A DNA stretch of 35,520 bases from an uncultured Lewinella sp. (lineage in GTDB: Bacteria > Bacteroidota > Bacteroidia > Chitinophagales > Saprospiraceae). The notes under the pieces were generated by a model. That model did not search any database and was not told the origin of the DNA. It saw only the letters and a list, made by a program, of their open reading frames with translations. Of this stretch, positions 1 to 7,065 are shown in pieces. The stretch lies in assembly GCA_937949535.1 (NCBI GenBank), contig CALEDI010000328.1, forward strand, positions 1 through 35,520, given 5' to 3'. The position numbers were made by a program, and so were the translations under genes. Numbering within the stretch: position 1 is the stretch's first letter; each line of letters opens with the position of its first letter.

Positions 1-3000
1 GTCGCCATCAGGTCAATGACGCCATCTGTGCCATCGGCACAGAACGACCCTGTGGTGGTAATGTCTACGCTTAGCGCAGGACAAGACTGCGACTCACAAG
101 TCTCTACTGTTGCTTGCGAGTCTCCACAGGCTCCGGTGTTGCGGGCTATAACACTGATGGTTACAGATTCTCCTTCGGCAAGCCCAGTCACCAGCATATC
201 GGTGGGGCCTTGGGTCACGACTGCGTCCACTGGTTGGTCGGTGATCGTTACGTTGAAGTCGGTGGCGGTTGGGTGGCTCCAACTGAAGCCCACTTGGTCT
301 AGGTCTAGGTTTTCACAAACGATCGTTGGCGGCGCGATTACGCCGTCTACTTCCAACGTTTCGGTTACCGTTGGGCCAGTACATTGGGCGTTGGAGGCCA
401 CAAGGGAAACCGTCTGGGTTCCGGGGTTATTGAAGGTTACTTGGTGCGGGCCTGCGCCGGTGGCGGTGGCGGGGGTAGCCCCCGCGCCGAAGTTCCACGC
501 AAAGGTGAGGCCCGTAGGGTCGCCGTCGTAGGTCATCGTTGCCATTCCGCCTTCGCAGACTGCGGCGGTGCTGATGGTGAAATCGGAGGATGGGGGAGCA
601 ACTACGGTTAGTTCTACAGTCGCCTCATCAGAACACGTTCCTTCGGTGTAACGCGCTGTGATGGTATTCGTGCCTACGTCCGCGGCAGCGGGGTCAAATT
701 GGCTTCCGGTTACGCCGGGTCCAGACCATTCTAAGGTACCGCCGCCAGAGACGGTTGCGGTTAGGTTTATGGTACCGCCTGAGCCATCGGAGCAGAAAGA
801 ACCTGCTGGGGTAGTAATTGTGGGGGTTACGTCTGCGCAAACATTATTGGTACAACTGGTCGAGTTTTCTGCGCCTGGGCAGGCTACTAAGTTGGCGCTC
901 GCAACCGGCGTAACGCTTATGGTAACCGGCGTGCCGGGTGTTACCCCTGTAACAAGCAGTTCCGAATCAAAGACCTCTTCCATTGGTTGCGGCACACCTC
1001 CGATGGTAACCACGACATTGAAAAACTGCTGCCCAACATCGTTCCAATCGAAGAACATCTCATCGTCGTTCGGGAAGTTACAGTCGGCAAAGGTGATTGC
1101 CGGAAGGTCGGGTAAAATCTCAACACTACCGGGGTCTGAGACATTGGTGCATCCAAAGTCATCAGTGACCCGGACTTCAACGTTAGCTGCTGGGTTGTTG
1201 ATGTCTACAGTTAGCGTCTCGTCTGTACCAACAATTACGCCATCTACGACCCACTCGAAGTCATAATTGGGTTCTCCACCAGTAACTGTGGCGGTCAGTT
1301 CAACACTTCCATCACTACAGATGACTGGGTCTACTGGCGTTACACTAACAGTTGGCAGCTCAAAGATGGAGTACGGTGTCGGGTCCAATGCCCTGGAACA
1401 TCCCGAAGGGTTGGTAACCGTAAGGTTGAGTAAGTAATCATCTGGCGCAGTTCCGGAAATGGAATAAGAAGTACCTGACCCAGCGCCACCATCCCAGCTA
1501 AACGTCCATCCCGGCGGGAAGGCGTTTCCGTTCGCTAATACGGCATAAAAAGTAATGTCTGGGCCTACGCCATTGGGGGATTCGCAGGTAGCGAAACCGG
1601 GGTCTGCCTGAATTTCAATGGCTATTTCATCCGCGATGAAGATCTGTTGTTCTAAGGTAACATCACATCCGTTTGCGTCGGTAGCCGTGACCGTGATGGT
1701 GGCTAGGCCTTCTGCATCAGCGGTATAAGACAGTTCTGGTCCGGTTTCGGGCAAGCGTGTGCCTGCGGGGTCAAACCAAGCGAAGGATGCCCCCCCATCG
1801 GTTACAGTGAAGACTACATCATCACCGAAGCAAACGATGTCGTTGTCGACGGAGAGGGATGGGGTGAAGTCGACGTAAGAAACATCAACCTCTTCTTCAG
1901 GCCCAGTACAACCATCTACGGTTACGGCAAGGGTATATGTTCCTTCCACTGCGGGGTCAGCGGTTAAAGGGTTTTGCAAAGTAGAAGAGAAGCCCCCTGG
2001 GCCGGTCCAGTTGTAAGTAATTACTGCACCGGGGAACGTTGTTGAGCCGAGTAATGGAATCGGCCCGCCCTGCGGGCAAGTTTCTACGAAGTCTGGTATG
2101 GCATCTGGCGCCGGAGCATCATCGATGGTTACGAATATGGACCGCGGGCAGGAGTTGGAGAGGTTGATCGCTTCAACGTTATAGTCTCCTGCGGGGAGGT
2201 TCTCTGCTAACTGCTCTCCCCCACAGCCATTACAAGTGAATACTGCGGCTCCGTCGTCGTCACGAATCGTAAAGTTGAAGGCCTCGCTTAGGTCCAGCCC
2301 TCCGTTTCCTGTAACCAATAGGGAACCATCTGCTGTACCTGGGCAGCTGACCGTTGTCGGAATAGCCAGAGGGTCCGCATCGTCACAGACAACAACACTG
2401 GCGAGCACATCGAAGGTAGCACCGCTGTTACAGCCGGTCTCGGTCCAAGAACCCGCATCACCATCGCTAAAAACTGATATTAGAATACTAAGGTCTTCTC
2501 CCGTAAAGGTATTGGTAGCTGGGGGGCAATCACGTACATTCATTCGCCAACACCATTGGGTGGGTGTTGGGTAATTCACACAACCACTAGCACCATCTCC
2601 GTAATTGTTGCCGGGCCCAAAAGCACCTTCTGGGCAACTACCATTAACTCCCTGCGAGCTGTTGTAAGCAAAGCCCCGGGCAAAAGATCGCCCGCTATCA
2701 CACCCCGTCCACCCTCCGGGGTAATAGGCCCAAGAGCCCTGTCCATCACATGAAGCAGGAGTCTGGATATTGGTTATCGAGTTTATATCCCATCCTGGAC
2801 CAAACTCCGGCACAACGGAGTGCAGCCATTCAATTGTACCACTTGCGTTTCCTTCCCACTCCGTCAATGTAAAGCAGACATCAACCGATTCCCCACAACC
2901 ATAAACACCCGTAGCATTAAGTGGGCTCAGCGTGATGAAGCCGTTGTCTCCCTGAAAACAGGAACCACAAAGAACCGTACTCTCGAGTGTTATGTCAAAA

Positions 3001-3473
3001 GTTCCTACATCATCTGGGGCGGAACCCGCAACAAAGAAAAAGACGCGCTGCCCGGGAGAGGTAAAAAAAGTAGCCCCTACATCTCCTGCATTAACGCTAC
3101 AGGCCTGTGCTTGGAGGCTTCCACAATCATCTCCCAAATACACCACCAATTGGGTACCCGCCATAGTAGCATTAGTGATCTCAATTGTAGTGTTCTTACC
3201 CGCAGCTCTGAAGGTGTACCAAACCTCCGCTGCAGGAGCAGACTGACCAGGGTTACAGTTAAGCAACGGGAAAGGCTCAACTGGCGTAGCTCCAACATTT
3301 GTTCCTGAAGAAGTAACCCTTTCGGTAGTACCATCATCTCCGGGGCAACTAAGAATCCGGTTAAACTCCAGCGAAATAGCACCAAAACAGTCGTCATTAG
3401 CAGGTTGCGCCCACAACATAGCGGGCAGCAAAACAAATACTAAACACAGGGACGAATAAATAAAAGGCTTCAT
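1..3473 (-). CDS. Giant secreted PKD/SprB-type multi-domain surface protein (N-terminal ~1157 residues, partial)
   Basis: An open frame runs from ATG at 3473 to the window edge without a stop; the ORF track shows only shadows here. Residues 1-23 are a signal peptide (MKPF, a hydrophobic core, then LWAQ). The mature protein opens with PANDDC and later has AEVWYTF near residue 80, an N-terminal module common in Bacteroidota secreted proteins. A SprB-like stretch (FNFTIRDDDG) lies near residue 395. Then come many PKD/Ig-like repeats with evenly spaced cysteines, two fibronectin-like segments (FFDWNDVGQQFFNV, VGFSWSHPTATDFNV), and a clear PKD unit (FAWNFGAGA) near residue 980. Such proteins usually end in a type IX secretion signal, but that end is outside the window. 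The role is inferred to be adhesion, gliding or extracellular binding. It is divergent from the CPBP gene. Confidence 0.85.
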   Translation of the reverse strand, partial: MKPFIYSSLCLVFVLLPAMLWAQPANDDCFGAISLEFNRILSCPGDDGTTERVTSSGTNVGATPVEPFPLLNCNPGQSAPAAEVWYTFRAAGKNTTIEITNATMAGTQLVVYLGDDCGSLQAQACSVNAGDVGATFFTSPGQRVFFFVAGSAPDDVGTFDITLESTVLCGSCFQGDNGFITLSPLNATGVYGCGESVDVCFTLTEWEGNASGTIEWLHSVVPEFGPGWDINSITNIQTPASCDGQGSWAYYPGGWTGCDSGRSFARGFAYNSSQGVNGSCPEGAFGPGNNYGDGASGCVNYPTPTQWCWRMNVRDCPPATNTFTGEDLSILISVFSDGDAGSWTETGCNSGATFDVLASVVVCDDADPLAIPTTVSCPGTADGSLLVTGNGGLDLSEAFNFTIRDDDGAAVFTCNGCGGEQLAENLPAGDYNVEAINLSNSCPRSIFVTIDDAPAPDAIPDFVETCPQGGPIPLLGSTTFPGAVITYNWTGPGGFSSTLQNPLTADPAVEGTYTLAVTVDGCTGPEEEVDVSYVDFTPSLSVDNDIVCFGDDVVFTVTDGGASFAWFDPAGTRLPETGPELSYTADAEGLATITVTATDANGCDVTLEQQIFIADEIAIEIQADPGFATCESPNGVGPDITFYAVLANGNAFPPGWTFSWDGGAGSGTSYSISGTAPDDYLLNLTVTNPSGCSRALDPTPYSIFELPTVSVTPVDPVICSDGSVELTATVTGGEPNYDFEWVVDGVIVGTDETLTVDINNPAANVEVRVTDDFGCTNVSDPGSVEILPDLPAITFADCNFPNDDEMFFDWNDVGQQFFNVVVTIGGVPQPMEEVFDSELLVTGVTPGTPVTISVTPVASANLVACPGAENSTSCTNNVCADVTPTITTPAGSFCSDGSGGTINLTATVSGGGTLEWSGPGVTGSQFDPAAADVGTNTITARYTEGTCSDEATVELTVVAPPSSDFTISTAAVCEGGMATMTYDGDPTGLTFAWNFGAGATPATATGAGPHQVTFNNPGTQTVSLVASNAQCTGPTVTETLEVDGVIAPPTIVCENLDLDQVGFSWSHPTATDFNVTITDQPVDAVVTQGPTDMLVTGLAEGESVTISVIARNTGACGDSQATVETCESQSCPALSVDITTTGSFCADGTDGVIDLMA

Positions 3474-3651
3474 CAATAAGAAGGCTTTGCAGCACGCAAA
3501 GCAAAATCAACATTCGAGCCAGGGCCGAACGGGCTATGTAGTTTAGGTGTTGTAAAGTAAAATTAGTGGTGGAGAGTAACCGTAATTGTGTTAGGACCTG
3601 AGTACAAAAATCAATTTTGCAGCGAATGCTACGATTGATAAAATAAAAACT

Positions 3652-3670
3652 AGGAGATTTCACATCTCCT
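3652..3670 (-). terminator. Hairpin with T-rich tail on the minus strand, between divergent genes
   Basis: AGGAGAT-ttcac-ATCTCCT is a perfect 7-bp stem. On the minus strand it is followed by AGTTTTTATTTTATC, so it looks like a terminator or attenuator reading toward the giant surface-protein gene. No minus-strand gene lies directly upstream. It could instead be a structure in the 5' leader of the CPBP gene on the plus strand. Confidence 0.35.
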
Positions 3671-3693
3671 TAAGCGTCCGCAAAATACACTTT

Positions 3694-4647
3694 ATGTTTG
3701 CATTTATGAAGCACAAACCATTCAATCGTCGAACCAACGACCTTAAAGACGCCCCTAGCCGACTTTTTTTGGTAATGTTGGGTGCCTTTTTCTTGTTCGC
3801 AGTTGTTGTAGCCGCAACCGGAGCTGGGCTTAGCTCCTCTGGGCTAATCAACTTACACGACATAGCAGGGCAAACAAGCTCCGAAAACGGACGGCAATGG
3901 CTGCGTTTATACCTGATGCTTAGCAACTTACTGCCCTTTGCGGCCACCGCGCTTTTAGCACTGGTCATTGTGTTCCAGAAGCGCTGGAAGGCAGCAGCGG
4001 GACTGGCGGTTGCTCCGCCTCAAAACGCTACCTTAGTAGCAACACTGTTTTTCTTGGTGGCCCTCCCGATGGTCGGCTGGCTTGCCTATCTAAATTTACA
4101 GCTTCCTTTGCCCGATTGGATGCAGCGAAACGAGGAAAATACCGATATTCTGCTGAAGGGCATCCTAAACATGACAACGGTTCCGGAGTTCGTTTTGGCC
4201 TTTATTACCGTAGCCATTACGCCGGCGATTGGCGAAGAATTGCTGCTCCGTGGAGTAGTTCAGCGGCGCATTCTTCGACCCTTTTTCGGAAACCCACACT
4301 TGGCCATCTGGGTAGCGGCCATTCTTTTCAGCGCTATGCACCTTGAGTTTGGGGGCTTTGCGCCAAGAATGGTGCTGGGGGTGTTGCTGGGTTATGCCTA
4401 CTATTGGACCCGGTCTTTGTGGGTCCCGATTGGCCTTCATTTGTTGTTCAACGGCCTCCAAGTAATAGCCGCCTATGTGAGCGGCAATTTTGACCCCGAA
4501 GCAGAACTGACCGATACCCCAGCTTGGTGGATGGGGGTTGGGAGCCTCATTTTGGTGGTCGTTCTTGGCGTTTACGCAGAGCGCAACTTCGTCGGAGCGG
4601 ATGAGCAAGATCAAGCGCAAGAAGAATGGCTTGCAGACGCAGATTAA
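3694..4647 (+). CDS. CPBP family intramembrane glutamic metalloprotease
   Basis: The 317-aa protein has about eight hydrophobic segments. The CPBP (CAAX protease / bacteriocin-processing, formerly Abi) motifs are complete. Motif 1 is EELLLRG with E181, E182 and R186. Motif 2 is AMHLEFGG with H216. The last motif is GLHLLFNG with H249. These residues form the membrane-embedded active site in the family. The substrate cannot be read from the sequence; family members process prenylated or secreted peptides or act in immunity. ATG 3694 is used; ATG 3706 (MKHKPF) is an equally plausible start. There is no clear Shine-Dalgarno site. The next gene starts 110 bases downstream. Confidence 0.85.
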   Translation: MFAFMKHKPFNRRTNDLKDAPSRLFLVMLGAFFLFAVVVAATGAGLSSSGLINLHDIAGQTSSENGRQWLRLYLMLSNLLPFAATALLALVIVFQKRWKAAAGLAVAPPQNATLVATLFFLVALPMVGWLAYLNLQLPLPDWMQRNEENTDILLKGILNMTTVPEFVLAFITVAITPAIGEELLLRGVVQRRILRPFFGNPHLAIWVAAILFSAMHLEFGGFAPRMVLGVLLGYAYYWTRSLWVPIGLHLLFNGLQVIAAYVSGNFDPEAELTDTPAWWMGVGSLILVVVLGVYAERNFVGADEQDQAQEEWLADAD

Positions 4648-4650
4648 GGA

Positions 4651-4671
4651 GGCGCGGCCGCAGGTGCGAGG
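4651..4671 (+). repeat. Dispersed 20-mer motif, copy 1
   Basis: GGCGCGGCCGCAGGTGC lies four bases after the CPBP stop codon, in non-coding DNA. It matches the consensus GGGCGCGGCCGCAGGTGCAA except at the first base and at the end (CGAGG). Confidence 0.7.
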
Positions 4672-4697
4672 AACGCTTTCCTCGGCGTTCCCTACCG

Positions 4698-4715
4698 AGG
4701 TGTTTGCAAACACCT
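4698..4715. repeat. Perfect 18-bp palindrome upstream of the DUF1330 gene
   Basis: AGGTGTTTGCAAACACCT is fully self-complementary and lies 42 bases before the ATG at 4757. It could be an operator for a dimeric regulator. There is no T-tract, so a simple terminator is less likely. Confidence 0.5.
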
Positions 4716-4756
4716 TCAAACACCAGTTTCTCCATCCAAAAAAACAAAACACAACA

Positions 4757-5161
4757 ATGAACTACCTCGACGTAAGCGCACAAGCAGGTGCACGCTATTT
4801 TTCTGTACCTAGTACTGGCCCGGTCGTGATGCTGAACCTCCTCCGGTTCAAAGACAAGGCCGTGTTCCCCGAAGGCAAAGACCCCGGCGTATCCATGACC
4901 GGCCGCGAAGCCTACCGTAAATATATGGAATACACCCTACCTTTAGTTGAAGCCTCCGGCGGAGAAGTACTCTTCTGGGGCAAAGCCGAACACTTCCTCA
5001 TTGGCCCCGAAACAGAAACTTGGGACATGGTGCTCCTCGTTCGCCACCGCTCAAAAGAAGTTTTCCTTGAGTTCGCCCAGCACGAAGATTACCTCAAAAC
5101 CGCCTTCTACCGCTCAGCAGCTTTAGCGGATTCTCGGCTTTTGCCTATGGTTGCAGGTTAG
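4757..5161 (+). CDS. DUF1330 domain protein
   Basis: The 134-aa protein starts MNYLDVSAQAGARYFSV. The ORF track begins 73 codons upstream, but that part runs through a palindrome and a dispersed repeat, so ATG 4757 is preferred. Family features are PVVMLNLLRFK near the N-terminus, a central YRKYMEYTLPLVEASGGEVLFWGKA segment and a C-terminal FLEFAQHEDYLKTAFYRSAAL helix. DUF1330 proteins have a dimeric ferredoxin-like (dimeric alpha/beta barrel) fold and no settled function. The last codons (MVAG-stop) are written in the GTTGCAG repeat DNA that continues into the intergenic region, so the natural C-terminus may have been replaced by repeat sequence. Confidence 0.75.
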   Translation: MNYLDVSAQAGARYFSVPSTGPVVMLNLLRFKDKAVFPEGKDPGVSMTGREAYRKYMEYTLPLVEASGGEVLFWGKAEHFLIGPETETWDMVLLVRHRSKEVFLEFAQHEDYLKTAFYRSAALADSRLLPMVAG

Positions 5162-5193
5162 TAGGTTGCAGGTTGCAAGTTGCAGGTTGCAGT
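5150..5193. repeat. GTTGCAG-type heptamer repeat array (short)
   Basis: Four to five units of GGTTGCAG/AGTTGCA follow one another, beginning inside the last codons of the DUF1330 gene. The first 26 bases from the stop codon match the start of the longer array at 23383. The array is followed by GTGTGAC; the other array has CGTCACAC in a comparable place. Confidence 0.8.
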
Positions 5194-5216
5194 GTGACAA
5201 GGTTTTATAACCCGCC

Positions 5217-5240
5217 CCTTGCACCTGCGCTCCGTCGCCC
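5217..5240 (-). repeat. Dispersed 20-mer motif, copy 2
   Basis: On the minus strand it reads GGGCGACGGAGCGCAGGTGC then AAGG. It is intergenic, upstream of the aldolase gene. The central GCGGCCGC is degenerate but both ends are kept. Confidence 0.65.
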
Positions 5241-5272
5241 TAATACTGATCGTCGGGCAGACAATGCGCAGT

Positions 5273-5307
5273 TTTGTAGCCCGACCATTTTACTATACGT
5301 ATCTTCG
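5273..5307 (+). promoter_or_regulatory. Candidate Bacteroidota promoter for the aldolase gene
   Basis: TTTG at 5273-5276 and TATCTTCG at 5300-5307 resemble the -33 TTTG and -7 TAnnTTTG boxes. The spacer of 23 is slightly long. The ATG is 28 bases downstream of the -7 box. Confidence 0.45.
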
Positions 5308-5335
5308 CCCTCTTCAACCTCAAAATAGCCACACA

Positions 5336-6412
5336 ATGTCTAAGAAAACATTCCGCGCCGGCGTATTGCACGGCGATGAAGTAACGGAACTCTTCCGTTA
5401 CGCCAACGAGAACAAATTCGCCATCCCCGCCGTAAACTGCACCAGCAGCAGCACGGTAAACGCGGTACTGGAAACCGCCAAGGCGCTCAACAGCCCCGTC
5501 ATCATCCAGTTCAGCAACGGAGGAGCTGCTTTCTTTGCAGGTAAGGGCATGAGCAACGACGGCCAAAAAGCAGCCATCGCAGGCGGCCTCTCCGGTGCCA
5601 TGCACGTCCACACCATGGCCGAAGCCTACGGCGTGCCCGTAGTGCTCCACACAGACCACTGCGCAAAGAAACTCCTCCCCTGGATCGACGGCCTCCTCGA
5701 AGCCGGAGAAAAGTTCTACGCCAAACGCGGCTTCCCACTATACTCTAGCCACATGCTAGACCTCAGCGAAGAATCTCTAGAGGAGAACCTCGAAATCAGC
5801 AGCAAGTACTTCAAGCGCATGGCCAAGATCGGGATGATGATCGAGATCGAACTCGGCGTTACCGGAGGCGAAGAAGACGGCGTAGACAACACCGGCGTAG
5901 ACAGCAGCAAGCTCTACACCCAGCCCGAAGAAGTATTCGAAAGCTACCAAGCACTCAGCAAAATCAGTGACCGCTTCACCATCGCAGCTGCCTTCGGCAA
6001 CGTACACGGCGTTTACAAGCCCGGAAACGTAGAGCTGACGCCCAAGATCCTGAAAAACAGCCAAGAATTCCTGAAGGAGAAGCTCTCCATCAAAACCGAC
6101 AACCCGATCAACTTCGTCTTCCACGGCGGATCTGGCTCCAGCCAAGAAGAAATCCGGGAAGCCATCGACTACGGCGCCATCAAAATGAACATCGACACCG
6201 ACCTCCAGTGGGCTTACTGGGACGGCGTCCGCGCGTTCGAAGCCGAAAAGAAGGACTACCTACAAGCCCAAATCGGTAACCCCGAAGGAGACGATAAGCC
6301 CAACAAGAAAAACTACGACCCCCGCAACTGGGTCCGTAAGGCCGAAGTCAGCTTCTCCACCCGCCTCAAGCAAGCTTTTGAAGACCTCAACTGCGTAGAT
6401 GTACTCGGGTAA
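5336..6412 (+). CDS. fbaA: Class II fructose-bisphosphate aldolase
   Basis: This 358-aa enzyme splits fructose 1,6-bisphosphate into DHAP and glyceraldehyde 3-phosphate in glycolysis and runs the reverse step in gluconeogenesis. The length matches the class IIA type (about 359 aa in E. coli). Visible motifs are HTDHC (D107 as catalytic acid/base, H108 as zinc ligand), the Glu/Gly-rich IEIELGVTGGEEDGVDN, GNVHGVYKPG with a second zinc His, FHGGSGS for phosphate binding, and MNIDTDLQWA. The track frame opens at 5219, but MSKKTFRAGVL at 5336 starts where the family starts and follows a promoter-like box. A strong terminator follows, so this is probably a single-gene transcript. Confidence 0.97.
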   Translation: MSKKTFRAGVLHGDEVTELFRYANENKFAIPAVNCTSSSTVNAVLETAKALNSPVIIQFSNGGAAFFAGKGMSNDGQKAAIAGGLSGAMHVHTMAEAYGVPVVLHTDHCAKKLLPWIDGLLEAGEKFYAKRGFPLYSSHMLDLSEESLEENLEISSKYFKRMAKIGMMIEIELGVTGGEEDGVDNTGVDSSKLYTQPEEVFESYQALSKISDRFTIAAAFGNVHGVYKPGNVELTPKILKNSQEFLKEKLSIKTDNPINFVFHGGSGSSQEEIREAIDYGAIKMNIDTDLQWAYWDGVRAFEAEKKDYLQAQIGNPEGDDKPNKKNYDPRNWVRKAEVSFSTRLKQAFEDLNCVDVLG

Positions 6413-6489
6413 AACCATCCCCGTTTCTCCCCGACGGCAACAGCCTAAGTCTCCCCCCTCAGCACACGCTGAGTATTTGAAAAAAATAT

Positions 6490-6525
6490 CCCTAACTCGC
6501 TTCCCGTGAGTTAGGGGTGTTTTTT
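6490..6525 (+). terminator. Rho-independent terminator after fbaA
   Basis: CCCTAACTC pairs perfectly with GAGTTAGGG across a 9-base loop, followed by a T-run (GTGTTTTTT). Confidence 0.9.
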
Positions 6526-6586
6526 ATCCCTCATGCCCTCTGTGATCTTTGTGTTCTCTGTACCCTCCACACCCCCACATGATCAA

Positions 6587-6626
6587 AAAAAAGAGAGGGT
6601 TCAGACATCAGTCCGAACCCTCCTAG
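6587..6626 (-). terminator. Minus-strand terminator with no annotated gene upstream
   Basis: GAGGGTTC and GAACCCTC pair, with an inner GAC/GTC stem and ATCA loop. On the minus strand the stem is followed by CTTTTTTTT. It faces the fbaA terminator and implies a minus-strand transcript arising in 6627-7000, where no normal gene is seen. Confidence 0.75.
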
Positions 6627-6960
6627 AAAAACACCTAAAACCCATATTCTTAATCATAACCATAATCTTCCATCTCTGAAGTGTACTTTATTAAGCAACA
6701 CCGTTTCTTGGTAGGAAGACATTGTTAGGACGTTAAAAACTCAATTTAGTAACACTCCTATTGTTATTAGATGAAGCGTATAAAACCTTCACCACATATT
6801 TTCGTAACGACAGTTAGACTGCTTGGTTTGCAAAACCCCTCGCCTTTAAAGCAAAAAAGTCGTGTTACGACGTTTTCTCTACAAAAGTGAACAAATCATC
6901 AAATTTTAACGATTGAGGACGGAACATGTACTAAACCGCCCCTCTCTGATCGTTAGCCGA
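6627..6960 (-). other. Possible small transcription unit (sRNA or micro-ORF) ending at the minus-strand terminator
   Basis: This stretch belongs to the 653-base gap between fbaA and the TPR gene. On the minus strand it offers a 22-codon ORF (MSSYQETVLLNKVHFRDG..., from about 6722) and, in another frame, a protein-like stop-bounded tail ending MEDYGYD. Neither has a recognisable ribosome site. A strong minus-strand terminator directly follows. A structured RNA, a tiny peptide gene or a decayed gene are all possible, and I recognise no family. Confidence 0.3.
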
Positions 6961-6963
6961 TCA
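6947..6963. promoter_or_regulatory. Perfect inverted repeat just upstream of the TPR-gene promoter box
   Basis: TGATCG-TTAGC-CGATCA lies five bases before TATCTTGT (6969-6976), a weak match to the -7 box. The ATG is at 7066. The position fits an operator. Confidence 0.4.
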
Positions 6964-7065
6964 TTCTGTATCTTGTCGTTCAGGTAGGCCGAGAAAAGGA
7001 AGGGCGGCACAACTGCTTCCCACCAACGGACAACTCACCTGATTTTTTCCAACTGAATACACATC

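Noticed and set aside
16-2753. Plus-strand ORFs in the first 3 kb (for example 16-531, 658-1266, 2236-2574)
   Set aside because: They are Ser/Thr/Val-rich shadows of the minus-strand PKD protein, whose frame is continuous from 3473 to the window edge with a signal peptide and recognisable domains.
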